DNA of 64,000 bases from Shewanella sp. UCD-KL12 (lineage in GTDB: Bacteria > Pseudomonadota > Gammaproteobacteria > Enterobacterales > Shewanellaceae): contig NZ_MPHJ01000002.1 in NCBI RefSeq assembly GCF_001957125.1, positions 186,001 through 250,000 of the forward strand, in the 5' to 3' direction. Positions 50,755-59,533 of this stretch are shown here, piece by piece. The number at the start of each line of letters is the position of its first letter. Positions within the stretch are counted from its first letter, which is position 1. The position numbers and the translations under genes were made by a program. The notes below the pieces were generated by a model. The model was not told the origin of the DNA. It worked only from the letters and a program-made list of their open reading frames with translations, and searched no databases.

Positions 50755-52647
50755 TTGAGTCAAAAAAACGTGGTATCTAACCCTGATGAGGAGCAATCTC
50801 AGGCATTCTCAGCAACAAAACAGTCCAAAACTGTCGCCAAGCGCGCAGTACTTCCCTGGATTGCCACATTTCTAAAACCCTACCGTTTACGGGTTGTTGC
50901 TGCGATCATCTTTCTGTTTATCGGGTCACTCGCCTGGCTGTCGCTAGGGCAAGGCGTGCGCTTGATGGTTGATGAGGGCTTCTTGCAAGAAAATGGTGAG
51001 CGGCTCAATGAGATAATCATGTTGGTGATAGGCATTACCGCGCTCAGTAGTTCAGCGATTTTTTGCCGTTTCTACCTGATGACCTGGCTAGGGGAGCGGG
51101 TTAGCGCCGATATCCGTTTAAAAGTGTATGACCACCTGCTTAAACTGTCTCCCGGCTTTTATGCCAAACTGCGCACAGGAGAGGTGATTTCACGTTTTAC
51201 GGCCGACTCCACCTTGCTGCAATCTGTGGTGGGTTCAAGCTTGTCGATGGCGCTGCGGGCGAGTGTGACTGTTATTGGTGGTATCGTCATGATGGCTATT
51301 ACTAGCATCAAAATGACGGGGCTGGTCTTGCTTGCTGTGCCTATGGTGCTCGGCCCTATCTTCTTTTTTGGCCGCAAGGTGAGGGAGCTTTCTCGCAAAA
51401 GCCAAGACAGAGTCGGCGATCTCGGTGCCTATGTGGATGAAACCCTGCATGAGATCCACACCGTACAAGCCTATTCCCATGAAGAGCAAGATAGAAAGCT
51501 GTTTACCGAACGCGTTGAGTCTGTGATGGATGCGGCAAGAGGGCGGATCTGGTATCGCTCAGTATTAATTGCACTGGTGATGTTCCTCAGTATTTTAGCC
51601 ATAGCGTTAGTCACTTGGGTGGGCGCTCACGATGTGATGTCTGGCGGCATGACGGGCGGTGAGCTGTCAGCCTTTATGTTTTATGCGGTGATGGTGGCAG
51701 GCTCAGTGGCGACTATCAGTGAGGTGATTGGTGAAATTCAGCGTGCAGCCGGCGCCTCAGAGCGTTTAATTGAGCTGGTTGAAGCGCCGATAGATATCCC
51801 AACGGCCGAGCAGCCAATCAGTCTTCCCCAAACCGTAAGGGGGGAGTTAACACTCAATCAAGTGCGCTTTAGTTATAAGAACATCAGTGCTGATGATCTC
51901 AGTAATGCCAATGGCAAAGACAAAGACAAAGACAAAGACAACGATAGCGCCAAAGATGAAGAGGTCATTCGAGGCTTAGATATTCATATTCAAAGCGGTG
52001 AGCGTGTGGCGCTAGTGGGGGCGAGCGGTGCAGGCAAGAGTACCTTGTTTGAGTTGCTGCAGCGCTTTTACTGTTTAGACAGTGGCACCATTGAACTCGA
52101 TGGTGTCGATATCGCTCAGTTAAAGCCGCAACTACTGCGTCAGCAATATGCTTTGGTGCCACAAGAGTCAGTGATCTTTGCTACAAGCGTGCTGGAAAAC
52201 GTGCGTTATGGTCGTTTAGATGCCAGTGAAGCTGAGGTGATAAAAGCCTGTGAAGCGGCCCGCGCCCATGAGTTTATTAGCGAGTTTAGTGAGGGGTATC
52301 AGACCTACTTAGGCGAGCGAGGCGTCAGGTTATCCGGCGGTCAAAAGCAGCGCATTGCGATAGCGCGCGCCATATTAGCCGACAGACCAATACTGCTGCT
52401 CGATGAAGCGACGAGTGCGCTGGATGCCATCAGCGAGCACAAGGTGAAGCAAGCCCTAGACAGTTTAATGGTCGGCAAAACCACTTTGATTATCGCCCAC
52501 CGCTTAGCGACAGTGCTCAATGCCGACCGCATTTTAGTGATGGACCAAGGCAAGCTCGTCGCCAGCGGTACCCATCAGGATTTGATGAGCTCAAGTGAGC
52601 TCTATCGAGAGTTTGCGAGTTTGCAGTTGATAACAGATGTGGCTTAG
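50755..52647 (+). CDS. ABC exporter, fused permease-ATPase (MsbA-like half-transporter)
   Basis: 630 residues: six TMs (about 45-330) and a C-terminal ATPase. Walker A VGASGAGKSTL, Q-loop LVPQESVIF, signature RLSGGQKQRIAIARAI, Walker B PILLLDEATSALD, H-loop IIAHRLAT. A hydrophilic insert just before the ATPase core contains KDKDKDKDNDSAKDEE, encoded by four perfect AAAGAC hexamers (51916-51939). The start is TTG 50755 with AAGGAAG 4-5 nt upstream. A homodimeric lipid or peptide exporter is likely; the substrate is unknown. Stand-alone gene. Confidence 0.93.
   Translation: MSQKNVVSNPDEEQSQAFSATKQSKTVAKRAVLPWIATFLKPYRLRVVAAIIFLFIGSLAWLSLGQGVRLMVDEGFLQENGERLNEIIMLVIGITALSSSAIFCRFYLMTWLGERVSADIRLKVYDHLLKLSPGFYAKLRTGEVISRFTADSTLLQSVVGSSLSMALRASVTVIGGIVMMAITSIKMTGLVLLAVPMVLGPIFFFGRKVRELSRKSQDRVGDLGAYVDETLHEIHTVQAYSHEEQDRKLFTERVESVMDAARGRIWYRSVLIALVMFLSILAIALVTWVGAHDVMSGGMTGGELSAFMFYAVMVAGSVATISEVIGEIQRAAGASERLIELVEAPIDIPTAEQPISLPQTVRGELTLNQVRFSYKNISADDLSNANGKDKDKDKDNDSAKDEEVIRGLDIHIQSGERVALVGASGAGKSTLFELLQRFYCLDSGTIELDGVDIAQLKPQLLRQQYALVPQESVIFATSVLENVRYGRLDASEAEVIKACEAARAHEFISEFSEGYQTYLGERGVRLSGGQKQRIAIARAILADRPILLLDEATSALDAISEHKVKQALDSLMVGKTTLIIAHRLATVLNADRILVMDQGKLVASGTHQDLMSSSELYREFASLQLITDVA
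51916..51939. repeat. In-frame hexanucleotide repeat inside the ABC exporter gene
   Basis: Four perfect AAAGAC units encode alternating Lys-Asp at the permease-ATPase junction. Length changes by one unit would keep the frame. Confidence 0.9.
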
Positions 52648-53163
52648 TTGTCGGATAACAAGTAGCAAGTTTCTTTGGCTAGGTTGGTGTTTGTTGTTTT
52701 AATTAGTTATTAACTTGGAATATTTCCAAACTCTGTTTGGATAAAAGTCGTGGAATTCCATTCCACACCAGGGCAAGGAGGACTGCTCGTCCTTATCCTC
52801 CTTGCATCCACCTATGACGCCCCGGCGAAGTTACATGCATTGAGTACGGGCCTCAAACTCCAACAAAAATTACCTAACGGCTCAGATGCTACATCCATGT
52901 AGCCCCGAGCCTGAACCATCTTCCATGATGGTTCTACGGCAATTTTCATCTACGTATTTCGCCAACTTCCAACGGGGTATTATTGTCGTCTGTAGCTGAA
53001 TCTTGATTGATGAGAAGTAGGAAGTATGTGCAGAGTCCCCCTGAGTGTGACCTGCTCATTAAACCGTTGTTGAAAATTATTGTATACATCTCTCCAAACT
53101 ACTGATAATAAAACTGTAATTTGTCTTGTTGGAATAGCTTGTTAGCTGTATTTACACCGATGT
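52648..53163. other. 516-bp noncoding region with hairpin-rich repeat-like DNA
   Basis: No gene seen. The segment 52785-52805 has AAGGAGGACTGCTCGTCCTT-like self-complementarity, and 52905-52935 has CCATCTTCCATGATGG with nearby complements. It resembles the dispersed noncoding elements but does not align with copies A-D by eye. Confidence 0.45.
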
Positions 53164-53559
53164 TTATTTAATGAAGTAACCAACAGGAAGCCAGTGCCCA
53201 CTGCTTTTGCTAAGAGTTAATGTTTCAATTACTGATTTTTTATTCTGAAATTCGGTTTGAAACTGAATTACTAAGTACTCACCCTCAGGGACACCTGGAA
53301 GTGATGAAAACTCTTTTTTACCTAATTCAGCTCGCGATTTAACTTTGCCTAGTGGAGTTCGTACACTTTTAAGGGCGCTATCCCATTTATTTTGTGATAG
53401 TTGTGATTTAAAGAAGGAATCTGACTTTTGCCAACTTTCAGTGTAATTACCTGCATCCACAATTTGAAGCCACTCTTTTGCTGAAGCTGAAGCTGAAGGT
53501 TCATTAGCCCAAACAAAAGAAGAAATACATAATGATAAGATTAATATTAGTGTCTTCAT
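53164..53559 (-). CDS. Secreted DUF4019-family protein
   Basis: 131 residues with a signal peptide (MKTLILILSLCISSFVWA) and a DUF4019 domain: WLQIVDAGNYTESWQKSD, RTPLGKVKSRAEL and LPGVPEGEYLVIQFQTEF. ATG 53559 has GGAA upstream and starts the signal peptide; the longer reading from 53598 is unlikely. The family function is unknown. Flanked on both sides by noncoding repeat DNA. Confidence 0.85.
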   Translation of the reverse strand: MKTLILILSLCISSFVWANEPSASASAKEWLQIVDAGNYTESWQKSDSFFKSQLSQNKWDSALKSVRTPLGKVKSRAELGKKEFSSLPGVPEGEYLVIQFQTEFQNKKSVIETLTLSKSSGHWLPVGYFIK

Positions 53560-53818
53560 AATAATTCCATTTACTCTAAAGATAATCGATATAGCCATAC
53601 CTAGAATACAGCTAACGCCCTAATAGTGGGAGGGAATTGTTTGATAAAATGTGTAAAGAAACGAAACACTGTCAACCGTTGTGTGTTCCTTTTTATTGCC
53701 TTGTTAGCTTGCGCGATCATCCGTAGTGTTTTTTGAAATCATAAGGTCGTTCTCAGGCATCCTGCCTTCACGACATTGGTATATCCCTATACTGAACCCG
53801 CTGCAAGGGATAGGTAGC

Positions 53819-53870
53819 CATGAAGGGTCGACCTTCAATTAAACTACCCAATACCAACTCAAGTTGAAAT
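53819..53870 (+). repeat. Tail segment of dispersed repeat (duplicate 1)
   Basis: ATGAAGGGTCGACCTTCAAT...CCCAATACCAACTCAAG, about 90 percent identical by eye over about 48 bp to 54051-54098. Confidence 0.75.
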
Positions 53871-53933
53871 AAATGAGTGGGCAGTCATATATTTTTTCTG
53901 AGTAAAGCAAAATCGGAGAGAGGAAACGACTAA

Positions 53934-54100
53934 GTGTAGATGCGGCTGCGAGCTTCGGTTTCAGGGATGAAACCGCAGAGCGGCCAGGGAAGGTTTCACA
54001 GCGACTCGCAGAAGTATCTGCGCAAAAGCGAGCCGCAGGCTATAAGTACCAATGAAGGGGCGACCTTCAGTTAAGCTACCCAATACCAACTCAAGTTGAA
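53934..54100 (+). repeat. Dispersed repeat element, copy D (most complete)
   Basis: GTGTAGATGCGGCTGCGAGC, then GAAACCGCAGAGCGGCCAGG, CACAGCGACTCGCAGAAGTA, and the tail AATGAAGG...CCCAATACCAACTCAAG. The internal hairpin is GGTTTCAGGGATGAAACC. Confidence 0.8.
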
Positions 54101-54154
54101 GCTAAAACAAAAATGTAACCAGTCTTCATTCAAAGGCTGGCTAACACTTAGTGC

Positions 54155-54430
54155 TTAGTCATCTAGCCAATCCATATTTGGCAATGCATCTAGGTGTTGC
54201 TCATAACGCTTGGCGTTAAAAGTGGTTTCATTTTTCATGATATCGAATATTTCCACACCTAGTGCACAGGCCATCCATTGAATGGCTTCTTCGCGGGGCG
54301 TTCCTGTCATGACTAAACGCATCAAGGTTGCTTTTACCTTTTGGGGCTCACCATCGGCGATCTGATTTTCGACAGTTTCAATTAATGTCTCTTCTGTCAT
54401 GTAGTCGTCTTGATCTTGTTGCTGGTCCAT
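54155..54430 (-). CDS. Small conserved soluble protein, unknown
   Basis: 91 residues, acidic, helical: EETLIETVENQIADGEPQKV, then TLMRLVMTGTPREEAIQWMA, ending DALPNMDWLDD. Weak memory of similar short proteins in Shewanella and Vibrio; no domain name assigned. Upstream in the minus direction AGAGAGCAAC precedes ATG. It stands alone between repeat-rich gaps. Confidence 0.6.
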   Translation of the reverse strand: MDQQQDQDDYMTEETLIETVENQIADGEPQKVKATLMRLVMTGTPREEAIQWMACALGVEIFDIMKNETTFNAKRYEQHLDALPNMDWLDD

Positions 54431-54579
54431 TGTTGCTCTCTGTTATCTAGCTATCTGTTATCTAGCTGTCTGCTAGTTATTGGGTGCCATTATGCCACAG
54501 GGATAAGATAAATCGGACTGTCATATTTATTTCTGAAATACAGGCTAAATCGATGAAATAAGGCTGCTCATGAAACTCA

Positions 54580-54660
54580 GTGTAGATACGGCTGCGTATC
54601 TCTCGCTGGGAAGCGGTAGATGACATTGAAGGCTAGACCTATAAACACATCCCCAAATAT
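54580..54660 (+). repeat. Dispersed repeat element, truncated copy E
   Basis: GTGTAGATACGGCTGCGTAT, GCGGTAGATGACATTGAAGG and a short tail CATCCCCAAATATCAGCCCA; middle section missing compared with copy D. Confidence 0.6.
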
Positions 54661-54797
54661 CAGCCCACTCAAATGAAGCAAAGGCAAAATGTCATCAAGC
54701 CCATTCGAAGCTATGTAAAAATTGTGATTGAACTTGTCAGTTGGCGGCATTATGTCAATATGTGCAAGGCCTACTGTTGACTCAACGAAAGAACATT

Positions 54798-55820
54798 ATG
54801 TCGAAAATATTAAAACGGATTTTAACCTCGATGGTGGTGACAGCTGTCATCTACCTAGGCATTGCTCTGGGACTGATCTATTTTGGTGGGGCTGATACTG
54901 CCGATGATGCGGAGCAAGGGATCGACTTTTCTGAGATGAAGCTAGATTACAGCGATATGCCTGCACTGCAGCATTATACTGCTCGCGATGGAGCGCAGCT
55001 GGATTACCGCTACTATGCCAGTGACTCTGATAAGATATTGATACTGCTCCATGGCTCTGGCTGGCACAGTCAGCAATTTTACCCATTAGCTCAATATATC
55101 AGTGAGCAGGGGTTAGCTCAGGTGGTGACGCCTGATCTGAGAGGCCATGGGGTTAACCCACAAAGACGCGGTGATATCGATTATATCGGCCAGTTTGAAG
55201 ATGATTTGGCCGATCTTATTACGCAACTTAAGTACGAGAAGCTGGAGCACGAGAAGCTGGAGCAAGCTAAGCCTGTGGCGCAAGTTATCATGGGCGGGCA
55301 TTCATCTGGCGGTGGTTTAGCGATACGTTTTGCTGGTGGCGAGCATGGCCACTTGGCAGATGCTTATCTGCTGTTAGCGCCATTTATCTATTATAACGCG
55401 CCGACAACGCGGCCAAATGCTGGGGGCTGGGCCAAACCCTATACCACAAGAATTATCGGCTTAAGCATGCTAAACAATATTGGCGTTGCTGGTTTAAACC
55501 ATCTGACGAGTATCGCGTTTAGTATGCCTGAGTCAGTCCGTAATGGGACTGAGACACTCGCTTACTCCTACCGGCTCAATACCTCGTTTGCACCGCGAGA
55601 TTATTCCAAAGACTTAGGCACAATGACTCAGCCGCTTATGCTGCTGGTGGGCAGTGAAGATGAGACCATGTTTGCCGATAAATATCAGGGGTTAATCACA
55701 CAAAGCGTAATAAATAGCCAACAAGCCGAGGTGAAAGTACTGCCTGAGTTAACTCATATGGGCATAGTGGTGAGCCCAAAAGTTAGACCTGTTATTGAAG
55801 AGTGGCTTGAAAGATTGTAG
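54798..55820 (+). CDS. Membrane-anchored alpha/beta hydrolase, lysophospholipase-like
   Basis: 340 residues: one N-terminal TM (about 10-30), then an alpha/beta hydrolase domain. Oxyanion region LLHGSGWHS, nucleophile elbow GGHSSGGG (Ser in GHSSG), probable acid in LVGSEDETMF and His in LPELTHMGI. PDLRGHGVNPQRRGD is typical of monoglyceride lipase/lysophospholipase-like members. ATG 54798 starts the membrane segment; ATG 54741 has no site. Two near-identical 15-bp coding repeats (about 55229-55262) give EKLEHEKLEQ. The substrate is unknown. Confidence 0.88.
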   Translation: MSKILKRILTSMVVTAVIYLGIALGLIYFGGADTADDAEQGIDFSEMKLDYSDMPALQHYTARDGAQLDYRYYASDSDKILILLHGSGWHSQQFYPLAQYISEQGLAQVVTPDLRGHGVNPQRRGDIDYIGQFEDDLADLITQLKYEKLEHEKLEQAKPVAQVIMGGHSSGGGLAIRFAGGEHGHLADAYLLLAPFIYYNAPTTRPNAGGWAKPYTTRIIGLSMLNNIGVAGLNHLTSIAFSMPESVRNGTETLAYSYRLNTSFAPRDYSKDLGTMTQPLMLLVGSEDETMFADKYQGLITQSVINSQQAEVKVLPELTHMGIVVSPKVRPVIEEWLERL

Positions 55821-55822
55821 AG

Positions 55823-55861
55823 CGAGGTACGAGTTCCTAGATCCTAGAAACTCGTACCTCG
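55823..55861. terminator. Perfect 13-bp hairpin between convergent genes
   Basis: CGAGGTACGAGTT / AACTCGTACCTCG with an inner CCTAGATCCTAG. It separates the hydrolase from the acyl-CoA ligase; likely bidirectional, although without T-runs. Confidence 0.7.
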
Positions 55862-55865
55862 TTGG

Positions 55866-57464
55866 TTACTTTCTTAACTCTCTGCGTAAGATTTTTCCTA
55901 CTGTCGACTTAGGCAATGCAGCCATAAACGCTATCTGTTTAGGTATCTTATATGCGGTAAGTTGCTCACGGCAGTAGCTGATTATCTCAGCTTGTATTGC
56001 ATCGGTATCACTGGTTTGGTCGGCCAGTACAATCACGGCTTTGACTGCTTCGCCACTGCGCTCATCTTCAACACCAATCACCGCGCACTCTAGAATCGCC
56101 TCATGATTCGCCAGTACATCTTCCACTTCATTTGGATAGACGTTAAAGCCAGAAACAATAATCATATCTTTCTTACGGTCGACTATCTTGTGTAGGCCAT
56201 CTTTTGTGGCTAAGGCGATATCACCGGTTTTAAAGTAGCCATCTTGGGTCATCACCTTGGCTGTTTCATCGGGCTTATTCCAATAACCACTCATCACTTG
56301 GGGGCCTTTTACTGCTAACTCACCCGTTTCGCCCAGCGGGACTTCAACATCATCGTTATCGAGGATCTTTACACAAGTACCTATCACAGGCTTGCCTATG
56401 GTGCCTAGCTGCTCAAGACCTGGGGCGTTGAGCGATACCACAGGAGAGGTTTCTGACAGACCATAACCTTCAGAGATGGTGCACTGTGTGGTCTGTTGCC
56501 ACATACTTGCCGCCGCCTGAGTGAGGGCTGTGCCACCTGATATAGTGACTTTGAGATTGCTGAAATCCAGTGCTTTAAATTCAGGTTGATGACACAGGCC
56601 AACAAACAGGGTATTGAGGCCGGCAAAACCTGTGAATGGGTAGCTAGCTAATGTCTTGATAAGCGATGAGATATCTCTTGGGTTTGGCACCAATACCGAG
56701 CAGCATCCACGCTCAAAATACAGTACTAGATTCACCATAAATGCATAGATATGGTAGACAGGTAATGGGGCGACAAATATCTCTTCCCCTTCAATTAATC
56801 GAGTGCCTAAACGGGATTTTATCTGCATCGCATTAGCAATCAAATTACTGTGGCTGAGCATCGCGCCTTTGGCTAAGCCTGTTGTACCACCTGTGTATTG
56901 CAGCGCTGCAAGCTGAGATAAGTTTGAGCTTAAACGCTCAAAAGGCAGCTTTTCCCCTTGAGAGAGCACCTCTAAGAATTTGTGTGTGGTAAAGCTCACG
57001 CTTGGCTGCTCTTGAGGGGCGAGTAGATCCGCTGCATGGGTTGCTATCACTGTGTCGATAGTGGTGTTTGCCACTACGTTTTCAAGTGTGGGTAGCAAGT
57101 CTGACAATACTACCAGTACCTTTGCCCCTGAGTCATTGTACTGATGAGTCAGTTCGCGCTCTGTATACAGTGGGTTAGTGTTCACTAACACCATGCCCGC
57201 TCGAATTGCACCATAAGCGGCAATCACATATTGAGTTATATTGGGCAGTTGAATGGCAATGCGATCACCCGCTTTTAGGCCGGGTATGCTTTGTAGGTAT
57301 GCGGCAAAGTAGCGTGAATCTCGCTCAACTTCACTAAACGTGGTGTGATGACCTAAGCAGGCATAGGCCGTTTTATCGGCATACTTTTCACTGGCTTGTT
57401 CAATCAGATCGATAAGCGAGCTGTATTGTGTGAGGTCGAGGGTTGAATCTGAATCGTATGCCAT
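55866..57464 (-). CDS. Long-chain acyl-CoA synthetase (FadD-like AMP-forming ligase)
   Basis: 532-residue ANL-superfamily enzyme that activates fatty acids with ATP and CoA. A3 motif YTGGTTGLAKGAMLSH, A5 GYGLSETSPVV, A7/A8 FKTGDIA and VDRKKDMIIVSGFNVYPNEVE, catalytic Lys in PKSTVGKILRREL. Length and motifs fit FadD; short- or medium-chain specificity cannot be excluded. Probably monocistronic. It converges with the hydrolase gene; a lipase-plus-ligase partnership is conceivable but not supported by operon structure. Confidence 0.92.
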   Translation of the reverse strand: MAYDSDSTLDLTQYSSLIDLIEQASEKYADKTAYACLGHHTTFSEVERDSRYFAAYLQSIPGLKAGDRIAIQLPNITQYVIAAYGAIRAGMVLVNTNPLYTERELTHQYNDSGAKVLVVLSDLLPTLENVVANTTIDTVIATHAADLLAPQEQPSVSFTTHKFLEVLSQGEKLPFERLSSNLSQLAALQYTGGTTGLAKGAMLSHSNLIANAMQIKSRLGTRLIEGEEIFVAPLPVYHIYAFMVNLVLYFERGCCSVLVPNPRDISSLIKTLASYPFTGFAGLNTLFVGLCHQPEFKALDFSNLKVTISGGTALTQAAASMWQQTTQCTISEGYGLSETSPVVSLNAPGLEQLGTIGKPVIGTCVKILDNDDVEVPLGETGELAVKGPQVMSGYWNKPDETAKVMTQDGYFKTGDIALATKDGLHKIVDRKKDMIIVSGFNVYPNEVEDVLANHEAILECAVIGVEDERSGEAVKAVIVLADQTSDTDAIQAEIISYCREQLTAYKIPKQIAFMAALPKSTVGKILRRELRK

Positions 57465-57795
57465 GCCTGAGCCCTTGTTGTCATCTAATCGTCAAATAGC
57501 GTTATTTTTATTTTTGGTACTGCTAGTAGATACTGCTAGATAAAATCAAACAGGCGTTTAGATTAGAGCGAAATTAAGGGATAGGTCAACAAGAAATGTG
57601 AAATAGATCACCATATGCTATGCGGTGTAACATTATGTTAATTTTAGAGTTATGGCTCTATTTGAGTTATTTAGTTGCGGAAAGCTTCCAAGTTCAAGCT
57701 AGGATTGAAGCACAAGCATTGAAATACAAGCTTGAGATGTTGCCCAGGATAGTGAGCGCCTGCGAGTCAAAATGGCTAGCAGGCGGCTGATGGGA
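57465..57795. other. 331-bp intergenic region
   Basis: No coding sequence recognised. It should hold the acyl-CoA ligase promoter and the 3' end of the ccoG-like transcript. Confidence 0.4.
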
Positions 57796-59289
57796 TTACG
57801 GAGTGAAAAAGTTAGACTCTTGAGAGACTTGATTACTGACTAAGTTAACATCAAGGATAGTGAAGTTTATTTTTGCTCGTCTAGTACGAATACTTCTTGT
57901 CGGCGCCCCCGCTACCTTCTTATATGAAGCTGAGTCAGTGATAACTGTGATCGGGTGGGATAACTGTTCTCCGGCTTTTACTGTCACCAATTTATTGCCA
58001 TTGAGTCGATAGTCTAAATCTCCAGTTACGTTTATCTGGTAAACCTTTTCCATCTGGGTTTTATTACGAATTTTGAGGGTAAAACTATTCTCAATTTTAT
58101 CGTCTAAAGTTTCACGGTATAAGCTCATTCTGTCTCTTAGCACGTTGAGCTGAATATCTTTTTTCAATGAGATATCTGCGGCAATGACACCAAGCATAAT
58201 TAAAATACATAGCCCATAGCCACTGAATTTAAGTGATTTAAGCGGCGCGTTCTTCTTGCCTGCTAAATCATTTTCACTGTGATAACCGATGAGGTTTTTC
58301 GGATAATTAAATTTATCCATCGTTTGGTTACAAGCATCGACACAAGCCCCGCAGTTGATGCATTCATACTGCAGACCGTTGCGAATATCTATACCTGTTG
58401 GGCAGACATCGACACACAAATTACAATCAACACAATCACCTAAGTCAGTTTCATGTTTACGTTTACGCGGGCCTCTAGACTCACCTCTTGCAGCGTCATA
58501 GGAGACAGTGATGGTGTTGGCATCAAACATGGAAGATTGAAATCTAGCATAAGGACACAAGTGTAAGCAGACCATCTCTCGCATCAAGGAAGCGTTGACG
58601 TAAGTACAGATGGCAAAGAACCATACCCAAGCTGTGAGCAAAAAGCTGGCATTGAAGCTGAATATTTGAGGGTAGAGGGTTTGAGCTGGAACGAAGTAGG
58701 CGATAAAACCACAGCCTGTTAAAAGGCCTATCACTCCCCAGATAAGGTGCTTACTGACGCGTTTGATTATCTTGTTTCTATTCCAAGGTGCTTTATCTAA
58801 GCTGCGGCGTTTATTTTGATGACCCTCAATCTTATTTTCTATCCAAACAAACATAAATGTCCAAGCTGTTTGCGGGCATAAATAGCCACACCAAACTCGG
58901 CCTAAAAATGTTGTGATAAAGAAAAGTAGAAAAGCGGCGGTAATAAATATCCATGCCAGCAAAGTAAAGTCTTGCGGCCATAGTGTTGTGCCGAAAAAGA
59001 AAAAGTTCTGCTCTTCAAGGTCGAATAAAACAGCTTGCCTGCCCTGATATTGAATGAGTGGCAGTGCAAAGAACAAAATCACCAGTAGGCTATTTAATCC
59101 TGTACGTAAACGTTGGAAATATCCCTTTTGTGCGCGACTATAAATCTTGTTTATTTTAGGCGTGACCGCTGATTCATGAGGCGGGACTGATAACTGCTTG
59201 ATGGGAATTGCATGTTCTTTTGATTTTGATACGTTTGTGGGTGATATTTCATTTTCTAAATTCAGACTTTGCTGGCTGTTATTTCTCAT
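57796..59289 (-). CDS. ccoG: CcoG/RdxA/FixG-like polyferredoxin membrane protein
   Basis: About 497 residues. Four or five TMs in the first half, with FLGRVWCGYLCPQTAWT and CLHLCPYARFQSSMFDANT, then two [4Fe-4S] ferredoxin motifs CVDCNLCVDVCP and CINCGACVDACN, and a C-terminal Ig-like FixG domain. CcoG proteins help mature cbb3 oxidase by reducing copper, and related members work in other redox stress settings. No ccoNOP, ccoH, ccoI or ccoS is nearby. ATG 59289 is favoured over the distant 59328. A -24/-12 promoter at 59407-59422 and paired GATATATC sites imply sigma-54 control by the neighbour encoded at 59534. Confidence 0.88.
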   Translation of the reverse strand: MRNNSQQSLNLENEISPTNVSKSKEHAIPIKQLSVPPHESAVTPKINKIYSRAQKGYFQRLRTGLNSLLVILFFALPLIQYQGRQAVLFDLEEQNFFFFGTTLWPQDFTLLAWIFITAAFLLFFITTFLGRVWCGYLCPQTAWTFMFVWIENKIEGHQNKRRSLDKAPWNRNKIIKRVSKHLIWGVIGLLTGCGFIAYFVPAQTLYPQIFSFNASFLLTAWVWFFAICTYVNASLMREMVCLHLCPYARFQSSMFDANTITVSYDAARGESRGPRKRKHETDLGDCVDCNLCVDVCPTGIDIRNGLQYECINCGACVDACNQTMDKFNYPKNLIGYHSENDLAGKKNAPLKSLKFSGYGLCILIMLGVIAADISLKKDIQLNVLRDRMSLYRETLDDKIENSFTLKIRNKTQMEKVYQINVTGDLDYRLNGNKLVTVKAGEQLSHPITVITDSASYKKVAGAPTRSIRTRRAKINFTILDVNLVSNQVSQESNFFTP

Positions 59290-59406
59290 TACGGTTCCAA
59301 AAGCATATGCACACAGATGTAATACCAACTGCTATTACGTTTTTAGTAATAAATGGTTTTGTTGCTTAAGCAGTTAATGTTTTTATTTAACTCTGGTGAT
59401 ATTAAT

Positions 59407-59422
59407 AGCAAGTTAGAGGCCA
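59407..59422 (-). promoter_or_regulatory. Sigma-54 promoter (-24/-12) of the ccoG-like gene
   Basis: The minus strand reads TGGCCTCTAACTTGCT: GG and GC separated by exactly 10 nt, TGGC and TTGCT both consensus. It lies about 120 bp upstream of the start codon. Confidence 0.8.
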
Positions 59423-59483
59423 CAAATGTTGGTTGTTAAGTAGTTGATTTTATTTGTGCAATTAACTGGAGGTAATATCTGTG

Positions 59484-59517
59484 TCGCGATATATCGCGTA
59501 TTGGCGATATATCACGA
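59484..59517. promoter_or_regulatory. Paired GATATATC activator sites upstream of the ccoG-like gene
   Basis: Site 1 TCGCGATATATCGCG (59484-59498, perfect 14-bp palindrome core) and site 2 GGCGATATATCACGA (59503-59517), centres 18 bp apart, 65-110 bp upstream of the sigma-54 promoter: the normal position for enhancer-type binding. Confidence 0.8.
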
Positions 59518-59533
59518 TTTTTGTGAGGTGAGT

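Larger units (their letters stand above)
53560..54154. other. Noncoding region carrying repeat elements
   Basis: Between the DUF4019 gene and the 91-residue protein gene. Only the repeat segments listed were recognised; no coding sequence supported. Confidence 0.5.
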
